Shown here: positions 31,410 to 43,632 of the stretch, in pieces
Position numbering within the stretch: the first letter of the stretch is position 1
Layout: every line of letters starts with the position of its first letter
Source: Lacticaseibacillus camelliae DSM 22697 = JCM 13995
GTDB taxonomy: Bacteria; Bacillota; Bacilli; Lactobacillales; Lactobacillaceae
Direction: 5' to 3'
Length of the DNA: 64,000 bases
Assembly: GCF_001311195.1 (NCBI RefSeq)
Contig: NZ_BBAJ01000002.1
Coordinates: forward strand, 1 to 64,000
The notes under the pieces: generated by a model
The model's database searches: none
Told to the model about the DNA's origin: nothing
Seen by the model: the letters and a program-made list of their open reading frames with translations, nothing else
Program-made: the position numbers and the translations under genes

Positions 31410-32316
31410 ATGGATGGAATTTTACCAGTTTATAAGCCGACCGGCATGACGTCGGCGGATGTGGTCAGTAGCTCCGCTACCTGTTGCAAATGAAAAAAGT
31501 CGGCCACTCGGGCACGCTTGATCCCAGTGTTGATGGGGTCTTACCGATTGCCCTGGGCGCGGCCACCAAGGCGGTGCCGGCGCTGATGGCGCTCGGCAAA
31601 ACGTACATTGGTAAAGCCACGCTGGGGTTTGCGACGGAAACCGAGGACCTCGATGGGGCAGAGGTGGCGCGCGTGAAGCTGACGGCGCCATTTACTGATG
31701 AGCAGATCGATCAGGCATTGGTGACACTGACTGGGGACATTACCCAAACGCCGCCGATGTACTCGGCGGTGAAGGTCAACGGCCGCAAGCTTTACCAATA
31801 CGCGCGCAACGGCCAGACCGTCGAGCGCCCGACGCGCCAGGTGCACGTTTACGCCTTCAAGCGGACCGGGCCGAGCAGGTTCGACGCCGTCACCGGGACG
31901 CAAGACTTTCCCTTTGAGGCACAGGTTTCAAAAGGCACATACATTCGGACGCTTGCCGTGGACGTAGGGCGCGCATTGGGCGTCCCAGCGGTCATGGCGC
32001 AGTTGACTCGGATCCAAAGCGGGGGGTTCAAACTTGAAGACACGCTGGACTTGCGTGAGCTGACGCGGGAGACCGCACCGGCAGCCGCGCAGGCCCACCT
32101 GCGACCAATCGAGTTTGCCTTTCCGCACTTGCCGCTGGTGGCCCTTTCTGCTAGCCAGTGGGACGGGGTCAGAAACGGGCGGGGACTGCCGCTCAGTGTG
32201 GCCGTGGCTGATGAGATCGGTCTGACCTACGAAGCGTCTTCAAGGCCCTTTACCAGAAGGAGGCCGCCGAGTATCGGCCGGCCCTGATGTTCTTAGCCAA
32301 TGAAGGTATTGGCTGA
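31410..32316 (+). CDS. truB: tRNA pseudouridine-55 synthase (two frameshifts)
   Basis: Reconstructed length is 302 residues. TruB makes the universal pseudouridine 55 in the T-loop. The N-terminus MDGILPVYKPTGMTSADVV and the catalytic HSGTLDPSVDGVLPIALG (Asp in LDP) are clear, and PPMYSAVKVNGRKLYQYAR and RCSKGTYIR-like SKGTYIRTLAVDVG follow. One base is missing near 31467-31471 (VVSKLRYLLQ) and one near 32231-32236 (YEGVFKALYQK), after which the protein ends properly at TGA 32314-32316. It starts one base after the terC-like gene, so they are probably co-transcribed, and ribF follows. Confidence 0.93.
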
Positions 32317-32335
32317 TGTTGATGAGGAGATAATT

Positions 32336-33282
32336 ATGCAAGTGATCGATATTCACCCGCCGCTTGCGGCGGACCAGGTGCCAGCCAGCCAATCGTGCTG
32401 GCTTTGGGCTTTTTTGACGGCGTGCATCGCGGCCATCAGGCGGTGATTGTCGCGGCGCGTGCGGAAGCCGACAAGCGGGGGCTCCCGCTGGCAGTGATGA
32501 CATTTGACGTTCACCCGGCCATTATTTACCGTGGGGTTCCGGCCAGCTCAGTGAAGTATCTGTCGCCGCGGCCGCGCAAAATCGAACTGATGGCCCACTT
32601 TGGCGTTGACCTGCTTTACTTCATTCACTTCACGCCGGCATTTTCCAAACTGCCTCCGCAGGCGTTTGTCGACCAGTATCTGGTCGGCATGAATGCAGTC
32701 GTGGTGGTTGCGGGATTTGACTACACGTATGGCAAACGCGACGTCGCGAACATGGTGACACTGCCCGAGTACGCCAAGGGGCGGTTTGAGATGATCACCG
32801 TCCCCAAGACAGTTGACGCCGGCCAAAAAGTCTCTTCCACGCGAATTCGCAAGGCTTTGGACGAAGGGGATGTTGATCTGGCCAATCACCTGCTGGGTTA
32901 TCCCTACCAAACCAGCGGGACGGTGGTGCACGGCGAAGCGCGCGGCCGCACCATCGGCTACCCGACGGCCAACGTCCAGGCACCAGCAGGAGAGCGCATC
33001 CCCGGCATTGCGGTGTACACAGTGCGGCTGAAGGTGGATGGTCAGTGGTATCCGGGCATGGCGTCAGTCGGCCGTAACATCACGTTTGGCCCAGGGCGGC
33101 CGGTGACGGTGGAGGTCAACTTGTTTGATTTTCACCAAGATATTTACGACGCTCCGGTGCGGGTGTCGTGGCTTCACCGCCTGCGTGGCGACATGATGTT
33201 TGATTCCGCGGCGGGTCTGGTGGCTCAGCTTGCGCAAGATGAAAAGGATTCAAAAGTGTTCTTGAAAGGGTTGACGGATTGA
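32336..33282 (+). CDS. ribF: Bifunctional riboflavin kinase / FAD synthetase (frameshifted)
   Basis: Reconstructed length is 315 residues. The N-terminal adenylyltransferase domain has LGFFDGVHRGHQ and SSTRIRKALDEGDVDLANHLLGYPY; the C-terminal kinase domain has GYPTANVQAP and GMASVGRN. The enzyme converts riboflavin to FMN and then FAD. One C is missing at 32387-32390 in PASPIVLALG, just before the nucleotide-binding motif. ATG 32336 follows GATGAGGAGATA. The truB-ribF pairing is standard in Firmicutes, and its TGA overlaps the hemW start by one base. Confidence 0.93.
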
Positions 33283-34428
33283 TGGCTGGGGCGTATGTCC
33301 ACATTCCCTTCTGCTCTCATATTTGTTACTACTGCAACTTTAACAAGGTGTTTATCGAGGGCCAACCGGTCGATGATTACGTCGACATGCTTATTCGCGA
33401 GATGCACCTGGTGATGGCCAGCCACCCCGAGGAAAAAAATCGAGACGGTGTATGTAGGCGGCGGTACGCCGACCACACTGACGCCTGACCAGCTTGACCG
33501 CCTCATTGGCGGCATTCGCCGTGAGCTGCACTTTGAGCAGGGCGAGTTCACTTTTGAGGCCAACCCCAACGATCTGCTCGAAAAGGACAAGCTGCTGGCG
33601 CTGTACGAAAACGGCGTGAACCGCCTATCAATCGGCGTACAGTCCTTTAATGACGAGATTCTCAAGGCCATTGGTCGGACCCATCGAGTCGCCGATGTGT
33701 ATCAGGCGATTGCCAATGCGCGTGCAGTGGGTTTTGATAACATTTCCATCGACCTGATTTTCCGCCTCCCGAAACAGACGCGTGAGGACTTTTTGGCCAG
33801 CCTGCACAAGGCGCTGGCGCTGGACCTGCCGCATTACTCGACCTACTCGCTGATTCTGGAAAAGAAAACGATCTTTTACAACCTGATGCGGTCCGGTCGG
33901 CTGCAGCTGCCAAACCAAGACGCCGAAGCCGATATGTACCAGGATGCGATTGATTTAATGGAAAGCACCGGCCGGCATCAGTACGAGATCTCGAATTTTG
34001 CCAAACCTGGGTATCAGTGCCAGCACAACCTGCTGTACTGGCGCAACGACCATTACTTCGGCTTTGGGGCCGGGGCCTTTGGTTACATCGGGCGCGATCG
34101 CTACCACAATTTTGGCCCGATCAAGCAGTACCTAGATCCGCTCCATGACCATAAGGTGCCGGTGATCGAGCATCATCTGGTGCCGCTGGAGGAGCAGATC
34201 GAAGAGGAGATGTTCCTGGGGCTGCGCACCCGCGAAGGTGTGTCCCAAAAGCGCTTTGCCGAACGCTACCACATGACGATCAGTGACGTGTACGGCGATT
34301 TGCTGACCAAACTAAGCGACCAACAGCTGGTCACCGTGGCCGGCGATGCGGTGCGCCTGACGAACCAAGGGCAATTTTTGGGCAACGAGGTCTTCCAGCA
34401 GTTTTTGCTTGACGATCCGCTGGTTTGA
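33282..34428 (+). CDS. hemW: Radical-SAM protein HemW (frameshifted)
   Basis: Reconstructed length is 381 residues. The radical-SAM cluster motif is at the N-terminus, CSHICYYCNF (CxxxCxxC), followed by VYVGGGTPTTL and RLSIGVQSFND. HemN-like family members were long annotated as coproporphyrinogen oxidases; the HemW group is now viewed as heme chaperones, and a lactobacillus without heme synthesis fits that reading. A7 at 33433-33439 has one extra A, breaking the frame at HPEEKIETVYVGG. It starts by overlapping the ribF stop (TGATG). Confidence 0.88.
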
Positions 34429-34524
34429 ACCGGCCCATCTGGTTCGCATTTTCAGAAAAACGCTTGTCGCTTCAGTCTTGAGGCCGATTTTTTTCGTGAA
34501 AACAGCAAAATTAGCAGACCGAGG

Positions 34525-34591
34525 TTGACTTTGCTAACCGCCATTGGTATATTAAGTATTGTACTTAGCACTCAAATGGTTTTAGTGCTAA
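34525..34591 (+). promoter_or_regulatory. hrcA operon promoter with CIRCE operator
   Basis: TTGACT (34525-34530), 17 bases, TATATT (34548-34553). A CIRCE inverted repeat follows at 34565-34591: TTAGCACTC, nine bases, TAGTGCTAA, with a single mismatch from the perfect repeat. It overlaps the start of transcription, where HrcA represses the class I heat-shock operon until misfolded protein titrates GroEL. Confidence 0.95.
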
Positions 34592-34605
34592 AAGAAGGTG
34601 GGATT

Positions 34606-35660
34606 ATGTTGACGAAACGCCAACTACTCGTCTTGAAACAGATCATTCGCTCCTATACGGAAACCGGCCAGCCGGTTGGTTCTAAAGCCTTAATGGCGCA
34701 GCTGCCGGTTCATGTCAGTTCAGCCACGATTCGCAATGACATGGCGGCACTGGAAGACGAAGGTCTGATCAGAAAGACGCACAGTAGTTCTGGCCGCGTC
34801 CCATCGACTAAGGGTTACCGTTACTACTTGGACAACCTCGTCGAGCCGGCCGCGGTCACGCCCAACGAGATTGCTGCGATTCAGCAAGGCTTCGGGGGGC
34901 ATTTTTACAAGATCGATGAAATTGTCGCCCAAAGCGCGCGCATTTTGTCGAACCTCACAAACTACACCGCGATCACACTGGGGCCTGAGGTCACCAACCT
35001 GAAACTCACGGGATTTCGGTTGGTGCCGTTGGGTAATCACCAAGTGATGGCGATCCTGGTCACGAGCAATGGCAACGTTGAAAGTCAGTTGTTTACGCTG
35101 CCTCCGGAAGTCGGCTCTGACGAGGTGGAAAAGGCCATTCGCATCATCAATGATGAGTTGGTCGGGTTATCGCTGGGTGAGGTTGCGCAGAAGCTGCAGT
35201 CGGAAGTGCCAGGTTTGTTGTTCAAGTACATGACTAGTCCGGACGGGTTTCTCGACCTCTTCGGTAATGTCTTACGCAAGGCCGCTGAGGAGCGCTTCTA
35301 CGTTGGCGGGCGGCTCAATCTCATGGATTACCTTGGTGATTCCGATGTGGATCAGCTCAAACGTCTGCTGGCGATGATGGATGATGATCAGGCACCGAGC
35401 GTCAGGCGTTCAACACCTTGCTCGGGCCGCTTCATGATTCCCATATCAAGGTCAAGCTCGGCTCGGAGCTTACGCCAGATGTGCTTGAAAATCTGAGCTT
35501 GTTGACCGCGAACTACTCAGTCGGTGAGCACGGAACTGGGATGATTGCCCTGATTGGGCCGACCCAGATGCCGTACTCGAAGATGATCGGTTTGCTCGAT
35601 GCCTTCCGCGAAGAACTCGCAAAACGGCTGACCGATTACTACAATCATTTTGATCAGTGA
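34606..35660 (+). CDS. hrcA: Heat-inducible transcription repressor HrcA (frameshifted)
   Basis: Reconstructed length is 351 residues. An N-terminal winged helix ([20 protein letters not shown] and [18 protein letters not shown]) is followed by the GAF-like dimerisation domain ending [21 protein letters not shown]. HrcA binds the CIRCE element seen 15 bases upstream of its start. One G is missing at 35394-35398 ([16 protein letters not shown]). ATG 34606 is preceded by AAGAAGGTGGG. It leads the hrcA-grpE-dnaK operon. Confidence 0.95.
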
Positions 35661-35674
35661 CAGGAGGCATGAAT

Positions 35675-36276
35675 TTGACAGAAAAGCAAACCAAGAAAGA
35701 GCAGAAAGCAGCCAAGGCTGAAGCAAAGCCCGAGGCAAAGGCAAAAGCGGCCAAGAAGGAACCCAGCCTGCGCGACGAAATCGCGGCGGAGATGCAAGAC
35801 GACCTCAAGGAAGAGGTCGAAGATTCCGGCGTGGACGTCGAGGCCTGAAGAAAGAGCGCGACGAGCTGGAGGACAAATACCTGCGCGCCGCGGCCGAAAT
35901 CAATAACATGAACAAGCGCTTCAATAAGGAGCGCGAGGACATGGCCAAGTACGATGGGCAGAAGCTGGCGACAGCCGTGCTGCCGGTCTTGGATAATCTT
36001 GAGCGGGCCTTGGCGACTGAGGTCAAGGATGACGGTGCGCAATCGCTGAAGAAGGGGGTCGAGATGGTTTACAGCCACCTTGACAATGCCCTCAAGGAGA
36101 ATGGGGTCACCGAAATTGAGGCGACCGGGAAGTTCGATCCGAACTTGCAGCAAGCGGTGCAAACCGTTCCCGCAGACAAGGACCACGCGAAGGATACGGT
36201 GGTCCAGGTTCTGCAAAAGGGTTACAAGCTCAAGGATCGGGTCCTTCGGCCAGCGATGGTCGTCGTTGCAAATTAG
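35675..36276 (+). CDS. grpE: Nucleotide exchange factor GrpE (frameshifted)
   Basis: Reconstructed length is 200 residues. GrpE releases ADP from DnaK. A Lys/Ala/Glu-rich N-terminal arm precedes the long dimerising coiled coil (ERDELEDKYLRAAAEINNMN) and the beta domain ending KDRVLRPAMVVVAN. One base is missing at 35842-35846 (VDVEALKKERDEL), turning CTGAAG into a premature TGA. TTG 35675 is preferred: AGGAGG (35662-35667) is 7 bases away, whereas the ATG at 35669 is only one base from it. It lies between hrcA and dnaK as usual. Confidence 0.93.
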
Positions 36277-36280
36277 CTAA

Positions 36281-38171
<1,891 letters not shown>

Positions 38172-38186
38172 CCGTCTGTCCGTGAG

Positions 38187-38216
38187 AAAAGCCAAGGCCA
38201 GCTGGCTTTGGCTTTT
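38187..38216 (+). terminator. Intrinsic terminator after dnaK
   Basis: AAAAGCCAAGGCCAG and CTGGCTTTGGCTTTTT form a long stem with almost no loop. It separates dnaJ from the hrcA operon. Confidence 0.88.
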
Positions 38217-38233
38217 TGTTTGGTGAGGCAGTT

Positions 38234-38263
38234 TTGCGTGCTTCACTGATAATATGGTATCCT
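38234..38263 (+). promoter_or_regulatory. Candidate dnaJ promoter
   Basis: TTGCGT (38234-38239) and TATCCT (38258-38263) are 18 bases apart, between the dnaK terminator and dnaJ. No CIRCE copy is visible here, so dnaJ may be only partly heat-regulated. Confidence 0.4.
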
Positions 38264-38309
38264 GAATAAGCTTTTTTTGGGCGCAAGTACCCAATTCAAG
38301 GAGGCAACA

Positions 38310-39481
38310 ATGGCAGACAAGGATTATTACGAAACACTCGGTGTCGCCCGGGATGCCAGCGATGACGAGATCAGGAAGGCCTTTCGACAGCTTTCTAAAA
38401 AAATATCACCCGGACATCAACCATGCCCCGGGGGCCGAGCAAAAATTTAAGGAAATCAATGAAGCCTATCAGGTCCTTTCCGACCCGCAAAAGCGTGCGG
38501 CTTATGATCAGTACGGTTCGGCCGATGGCGCTCAAGGCGGCTTTGGTGGCCAAGGCGGGTTCGGCGGTCAGGGCTTCTCCAACTTTGGCGGTGGCAGTGC
38601 CCAAGGTTTCGGCGGGTTCGATGACATTTTCAGTCAGTTCTTCGGCGGCGGCCAAGGGGGCGGCGCTCGCAGCGCGACTTCACCGCAGCAAGGCGCGACC
38701 TGCAGTATCGCATGGATCTGACGTTTGAAGAAGCGGTGTTCGGGAAGGACACCAAGATCTCGTATGACCGCGAAGCCGTGTGCCACACCTGCAATGGTTC
38801 GGGCGCCAAGCCTGGGACTAGTCCAGTCACTTGCTCCAAGTGCCACGGCTCGGGCTACATTCAGGTGCAGCGCAACACGCCGCTTGGCGCGATGATGACG
38901 CGCGAAGTCTGCGACGTGTGCCACGGCACTGGCAAGGAGATCAAGGAGAAGTGCCCGACTTGCCACGGCACTGGTCACGAGAAGCAGCGTCACACCATTG
39001 ATGTGACAGTTCCCGGCGGTGTTGAAGACGGCCAGCAGATTCGGCTGCATGGCGCCGGCGAAGCTGGTCAAAACAACGGCCTTACGGGGACTTGTTCATC
39101 GTTTTCCGGGTGGCGTCAAGCAGCAAGTACGACCGCGACGGCACGACCATTTACTACAAACTGCCGATCAGCTTTGCGCAGGCCGCCCTTGGTGACAACA
39201 TTAAGGTCGACACGGTGCACGGTCCGGTCGAGTTGAAGATCCCAGCCGGTACGCAAACCGAAAGCAAGTTCCGGTTGCGCGGCAAGGGGGCTCCGAACCC
39301 GAACAGGCCAAATGCGGGTTACGGTGATCAAATTGTCACCGTGACAGTTAAGACGCCGAAGAGCCTGAATTCGAAGCAAAAGGATGCCCTGATGGCCTTT
39401 GCGGCTGCGAGCGGCGAGGATGTGACGCCGCACGAAGGCTCGCTTTTCGACCGCGTCAAGGACGCATTCAAAAACAAGTAG
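38310..39481 (+). CDS. dnaJ: Co-chaperone DnaJ (Hsp40) (three frameshifts)
   Basis: Reconstructed length is 390 residues. J domain ([17 protein letters not shown], then the HPD motif), a Gly/Phe-rich linker ([20 protein letters not shown]), four zinc-knuckle CxxCxGxG repeats ([32 protein letters not shown]) and C-terminal substrate domains. It stimulates DnaK ATPase. A7 at 38397-38403 has one extra A (LSKKYHPD); single bases are lost at 38692-38700 ([12 protein letters not shown]) and 39078-39083 ([12 protein letters not shown]). ATG 38310 has AAGGAGG 8 bases upstream. Confidence 0.95.
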
Positions 39482-39488
39482 CCACTTT

Positions 39489-39518
39489 GAAACCGCTCGT
39501 GATGGGCGGTTTCTTTTT
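39489..39518 (+). terminator. Intrinsic terminator after dnaJ
   Basis: GAAACCGC and GCGGTTTC enclose a nine-base loop and are followed by five T residues, 8 bases after dnaJ. Confidence 0.88.
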
Positions 39519-39538
39519 GGCTTGGGGCGGCAGCTGGT

Positions 39539-39567
39539 TTGAGTCGAACGTTGCCGCTTGCTATAAT
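39539..39567 (+). promoter_or_regulatory. lepA promoter
   Basis: TTGAGT (39539-39544), a 17-base spacer and a consensus TATAAT (39562-39567), about 35 bases before the lepA start. Confidence 0.75.
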
Positions 39568-39601
39568 AGATTGACAAGCAATTTACAGAAAGTGGGCACT
39601 T

Positions 39602-41449
39602 ATGGCTGACATCGATATTCAGGCGTTGCGTGAACGCCAGAAGCACATTCGCAATTTTTCTATCGTGGCGCACATTGACCACGGCAAGTCGACCCTGGCC
39701 GATCGTATCTTGGAGCTGACGGATACGATCGCTAAGCGCGACATGCAGGCGCAAGTCCTCGATGACATGCCGCTGGAGCGGGAACGCGGCATCACCATCA
39801 AGCTGAACGCCGTCGAATTGCACTACAAGGCCAAGGACGGCGAGACCTACATCTTCCATCTGATCGATACGCCGGGCCACGTGGACTTTTCATACGAGGT
39901 CAGCCGCAGTTTGGCCGCCTGCGAAGGGGCACTGCTGCTGGTGGATGCCGCCCAAGGCGTTGAGGCCCAGACGCTGGCCAACGTTTACCTGGCGCTCGAT
40001 GACGACCTGGAGATCGTGCCAATCATCAATAAGGTCGACTTGCCTAGTGCGCAGCCAGAAGTGGTCAAGGAAGAAATTGAGGAAATGATCGGCCTTGACG
40101 CTTCGGACGCAATTTTGACCTCGGCCAAAACCGGGCTTGGCGTACCTGAGGTCCTCGAGCGGATCGTGTCTGACATCCCGGCCCCGAGTGGCGACCTTGA
40201 CAAGCCGCTGAAGGCGCTGATTTTTGACTCGGTCTACGATTCGTACCGCGGCGTGGTGCTGGCAGTCCGAATCGAGGATGGCATTGTGCAGGTCGGCGAT
40301 ACCATCGAACTGATGAGCAACAAGAAGCGCTACGAGGTCACCGAGGTCGGCGTGATGTCGCCCAAGGCCGTGCAAAAGGACTACCTGATGGTCGGCGACG
40401 TGGGTTACATTACGGCGGCCATCAAGACCATCCAAGACACGCGCGTCGGGGATACCGTCACGCTTGCGGATAATCCGGCAGATAAGCCGCTCGATGGGTT
40501 CCGGCAGATCACCCCAATGGTTTATTCGGGGCTGTTCCCGGTTGACAATGCCAAGTTCAACGACTTGCGCGAGGCCCTGGAAAAGCTGCAACTAAATGAT
40601 GCGGCGCTGGAGTTTGAGCCTGAAACGTCGCAGGCGCTCGGATTTGGGTTCCGCGTTGGGTTCCTGGGACTGCTGCACATGGACGTGGTGCAGGAGCGGC
40701 TGGAACGCGACTTTGACTTGGATCTGATCATGACGGCGCCGAGTGTGGACTATCAGGTCGACAAAACGGATGGGACGACGATCACCATTGATAACCCGGC
40801 GGAATTGCCGGATTCCAGTGAGGTCAAGGAAATCCGCGAGCCATACGTCAAGGCCAGCATCATGGTGCCGAACGATTACGTTGGCCCCGTCATGGAAATT
40901 GCCCAGCGCAAGCGTGGCGAGTTTGTCACGATGGATTACCTTGATAAGTACCGCGTCAACGTGATTTACAACCTGCCGCTGTCGGAAATCATCTACGACT
41001 TTTTCGACCAGCTGAAGTCCTCGACTAAGGGGTACGCGAGTCTGGATTACGAGGTCACCGGCTACCGGGCGTCGGACCTGGTCAAAATGGACATCCTGCT
41101 CAACGGCGATCCGGTCGACGCGCTTTCCAGCATCGTGCACAAGGACTTTGCCTACGACCGCGGCCGGGCCATCGTGGCTAAGCTGAAGGAGACCATTCCG
41201 CGGCAGCAATTCGAGGTGCCGATTCAGGCGGCAATCGGGACCAAAATCATCGCGCGCAGCACGGTCAAGGCATACCGCAAGAACGTTCTGGCAAAGTGCT
41301 ACGGCGGCGACATCACCCGTAAGCGTAAGCTGCTGGAAAAGCAGAAGGCTGGCAAGAAGCGCATGAAGGCGGTAGGCTCGGTCGAAGTCCCGCAGAAAGC
41401 GTTCATGAGCATTCTCAAAATGAACGAGGACGACAGCAAGGGCAAGTAG
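39602..41449 (+). CDS. lepA: Elongation factor 4 (LepA)
   Basis: A 615-residue translational GTPase, intact. The G1 motif is [15 protein letters not shown]3 is DTPGHVDF and G4 is NKVDLP; the C-terminal domain unique to LepA ends [21 protein letters not shown]4 back-translocates or remodels stalled ribosomes and affects initiation under stress. It has its own promoter after the dnaJ terminator, and AGAAAGTGGGC is its ribosome-binding site. It is one of the longest undisturbed frames in the window, useful as an internal check that the indels are not spread evenly. Confidence 0.97.
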   Translation: MADIDIQALRERQKHIRNFSIVAHIDHGKSTLADRILELTDTIAKRDMQAQVLDDMPLERERGITIKLNAVELHYKAKDGETYIFHLIDTPGHVDFSYEVSRSLAACEGALLLVDAAQGVEAQTLANVYLALDDDLEIVPIINKVDLPSAQPEVVKEEIEEMIGLDASDAILTSAKTGLGVPEVLERIVSDIPAPSGDLDKPLKALIFDSVYDSYRGVVLAVRIEDGIVQVGDTIELMSNKKRYEVTEVGVMSPKAVQKDYLMVGDVGYITAAIKTIQDTRVGDTVTLADNPADKPLDGFRQITPMVYSGLFPVDNAKFNDLREALEKLQLNDAALEFEPETSQALGFGFRVGFLGLLHMDVVQERLERDFDLDLIMTAPSVDYQVDKTDGTTITIDNPAELPDSSEVKEIREPYVKASIMVPNDYVGPVMEIAQRKRGEFVTMDYLDKYRVNVIYNLPLSEIIYDFFDQLKSSTKGYASLDYEVTGYRASDLVKMDILLNGDPVDALSSIVHKDFAYDRGRAIVAKLKETIPRQQFEVPIQAAIGTKIIARSTVKAYRKNVLAKCYGGDITRKRKLLEKQKAGKKRMKAVGSVEVPQKAFMSILKMNEDDSKGK

Positions 41450-41581
41450 CCTTGTGGCCGCATCAAGTATCCAGGTCCCGGTGGCTTGGGTGCTTTTTTT
41501 TGGTGGTCCAAGATTTTGAGCCGGCCCTGCTCGGCCAGCAGTTCAGGGTAAACGGGACTAAAGCGAAATGCGGCGATAGAG

Positions 41582-42173
41582 ATGAACAGTAACGTACGCG
41601 TCGCAGATATGTTGGTGCGGTTAATGGCAGGTGAACCGCTCGGCCTTTCCGTCGATGATGGCGTCTTTGTACGCACCTTTCAACGGGATCTGGCGACGAT
41701 ACGCCCGGCACTGGCGGCGCGGTCGGCCGGGAAACTGGTCGAAACCAAAGCGCATCATTGGCGCCTTGTGCTGCAAGGAGAAAGGGAAAACCTTCCTTTG
41801 ATCAGTGGCATTTCCTCAATTTTGCTGGGTTCGCGGTCTTTGACTACCGCGGAAATGACCGAGGCCTTGACGTTTGTTCAGGCGCGGCTGAGCCCTGATG
41901 AATCTCATACTGTCAACACTTGGCTCACGCAGGAAAAAGAGGACTATCGGCCGATTGCGCAGGCTCAACCGTTGATTGCCAAGCTGGATGAAGCAATCGC
42001 GAGTCGCCAGCGGTTGACGTTCACCTACCAAAGTCCGGGTCAATCTGATTAAACGGTGTTCGCCGGTCGGCTTGTGACCATGTATTTTGAACGTTTCTAC
42101 TTTTATGTGGCCATGTTTGTACGGGAGCAGAATCGTGATCAGTTGTTTCGACTGGATCGAATCCATTAGATTT
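41582..42173 (+). pseudogene. Remnant of a WYL-domain HTH transcriptional regulator
   Basis: The first 156 residues look like a DeoR/YafY-type regulator: an N-terminal winged helix (VRVADMLVRLMAGEPLG, TFQRDLATIRPAL) and the start of a WYL domain (SRQRLTFTYQSPG). A TAA at 42050-42052 stops it early. Reading on in the same frame, the WYL-like sequence continues (RLVTMYFERFYFYVAMF, then REQNRDQLFRLDRI) until a TAG at 42171-42173, after which similarity fades. Two in-frame stops with no shift between them are unlike the homopolymer indels elsewhere and suggest real decay. Its former targets are unknown. Confidence 0.7.
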
Positions 42174-42297
42174 TGACCGAAGAGAATGGGGAAAGTTGGT
42201 TCATGCGCGGCAATTTTCACTGCAGGAACACGACGACGCGGGCTGCAATTCAGCATCCTGAGGCTGGTGTCAGCACGGCCAGCCACCGCTCAGGCAG
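42174..42297. other. Degenerate sequence between two gene remnants
   Basis: No open frame, RNA gene or promoter is recognisable here. The frame of the WYL remnant still reads LTEENGESWFMRGNFHC at its left end, so the left part is probably more of that gene. With 42053-42173 and the next entry it accounts for the gene-free stretch before the ASCH gene. Confidence 0.4.
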
Positions 42298-42573
42298 GAC
42301 TATGATACGCTGAGTCAGGCTCAGAAGGCGGCTACTGAGACCCAGGAGGCGCAGGTCACCGCTGCCAAACTCGTTCGGGATGAGAGCTATAATGCCGCGC
42401 TCGCTCAAGTCGGCCGGCCTCAGTACCACCGCAGCTGCCAAGCGATCCGCTGGCCAGGCCAGCCTGCCAAAGACCGGTGAGGCGCCTCGACCACTGGGTT
42501 ACTTGTAATGCTCGGTGCGACCATCATCGCGTTGCTTGGCACGATCACGATGCGCAAGCGGCGTCGGGCGTAG
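42298..42573 (+). pseudogene. 3' remnant of an LPXTG cell-wall-anchored surface protein
   Basis: Pieces in three frames add up to the end of a sortase substrate. A helical stretch (YDTLSQAQKAATETQEAQVT, 42301 on) is followed, after a shift, by LSTTAAAKRSAGQAS, then the sorting motif LPKTGE (42464-42481), and after another shift a membrane helix (VMLGATIIALLGTITM) and a basic tail MRKRRRA ending at TAG 42571-42573. The order LPXTG, hydrophobic helix, positive tail is complete, but the body of the protein and any signal peptide are absent. It may be the scar of a deletion between lepA and the ASCH gene. Confidence 0.65.
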
Positions 42574-42606
42574 CTGATTCTCGGCTGCTTCGCGTTTTCG
42601 CAGAAT

Positions 42607-42655
42607 AAAAAAAAGGGACCTGGTTCAGCAAAGGCAGATTTGCTGGACCGGGTCC
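42607..42655 (-). terminator. Intrinsic terminator of the ASCH-domain gene (minus strand)
   Basis: A 17-base-pair stem (GGACCTGGTTCAGCAAA with TTTGCTGGACCGGGTCC) is flanked on the plus strand by eight A residues, that is, eight T residues downstream on the minus strand. Confidence 0.9.
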
Positions 42656-42667
42656 TATTTGATTGGG

Positions 42668-43145
42668 CTAAGCCTTGCCGCGTAACGGCGGGAAGATCAC
42701 ATGAAATGACTCGAGCACGACCATTGCTGTGGCCGGATCAAACACTAACCCTGAAGCATGGTAGTCTTTTGCAAAGAAAGTCTCGTGAACCCGGCGCCAG
42801 TAGCGCAAAGTCCGATCGCCTTCGCCCTCACGATAGGCGTGGGCGTCGTCCACCGCCGAAAATGAGCGAATCTCGACGCGATCCGTGTAAGTCAACGCCA
42901 CCGGCTCACCATGACCATTAAGTACGATGTCAAAGCTGCCCTGTTGGGGCAGCGGGTCGCCCGCCTTGGCGTAGAGTTCAAAGCCGCTGCTGGTGGCCGT
43001 TTTTTTTGCCCGCCAGCACCAATGCGGCCAGTTCGTCTTGTTCCTGCGGGGTACTGCCCATTGCGTAGGCGCTGTTTAGCTGCGTGTCGGCCGGAATGGC
43101 GCCGGCTTCAAGGGCTTGCTGAAAAAAGTGGGCAATTTTATCCAT
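42668..43145 (-). CDS. ASCH-domain protein (frameshifted)
   Basis: Reconstructed length is 158 residues. It matches the bacterial ASCH family, a PUA-like RNA-binding fold: ELAALVLAGKKTATSSG, then VEIRSFSAVDDAHAYREGEG and DRTLRYWRRVHETFF. Members are proposed RNA-binding regulators, and some are amidohydrolases acting on N4-acetylcytidine; which applies here is not known. The T8 run at 43000-43007 (A8 in the gene, A7 expected) carries one extra base. The second of two tandem ATGs (43145) is chosen because AGGAG is about 6 bases upstream. It is transcribed from a hypothetical gene's direction, with a terminator between the two. Confidence 0.85.
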
Positions 43146-43156
43146 CATCGACTCCT

Positions 43157-43188
43157 AAAAAAAGCGCCTGCCAAGGCTGGCAAGCGCG
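43157..43188 (-). terminator. Intrinsic terminator after the 121-aa gene (minus strand)
   Basis: On the minus strand GCGCTTGCCA pairs with TGGCAGGCGC and is followed by seven T residues. Confidence 0.88.
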
Positions 43189-43201
43189 AATCAGTTTTGC
43201 G

Positions 43202-43567
43202 TTAGAACGTTTCCTTGTCGGCTTTCGACAGCGTTTCGGTTGGCATGGTCAAACCCATGTGATCGGCCAGGGTGCGCTTGGCATCGTCCCGGGTCTTGAT
43301 CTTGTCCATGTTCCAGACGATGTTTCCAATTTCACCGCCAGCAAAATCGAACTCTTCACTGTAGATGTAGCCTTCCTCAGACTTGCCTTCGCGGGCTTTC
43401 GTCAGAGCAGCAGCCAGGGAACGCGAGTAGTCGATGTTCGTCAACTTTGGGAGTTCCTTCGGGGTGACAAACCCCTGATCGTTCATCGCTTTTTCGGCGG
43501 TTGCAACATCCTCGTCTGGGATGTCGACAACGATCTTGGTTGCCTTTTTAACTGTGTTTTCTGCCAT
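43202..43567 (-). CDS. Hypothetical protein, 121 aa
   Basis: A soluble, charged protein starting MAENTVKKATKIVVDIPDED and ending ETLSKADKETF. There is no signal peptide, membrane segment or known motif. The middle (GYIYSEEFDFAGGEIGNIVW) looks beta-rich and acidic, the flanks helical. ATG 43567 is preferred to the one 15 bases upstream because GGAGAG then lies at a usable distance. It has its own extended -10 promoter (TGGTATAAT, complement of 43633-43641) and terminator, so it is a stand-alone gene. It looks like a small lactobacillar protein of unknown role; I cannot assign a function. Confidence 0.7.
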   Translation of the reverse strand: MAENTVKKATKIVVDIPDEDVATAEKAMNDQGFVTPKELPKLTNIDYSRSLAAALTKAREGKSEEGYIYSEEFDFAGGEIGNIVWNMDKIKTRDDAKRTLADHMGLTMPTETLSKADKETF

Positions 43568-43632
43568 AATATTTCTCTCCATTTCGTTTCAGTCGCTGAT
43601 CGAAGTTGGGCTGAGATTCTTATAACACTTTG

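Noticed and set aside
41461-41505. Terminator directly after lepA
   Set aside because: A T8 run is present (41493-41501), but the preceding pairing (CAAGT with GCTTG) is interrupted and weak, so it was not listed.
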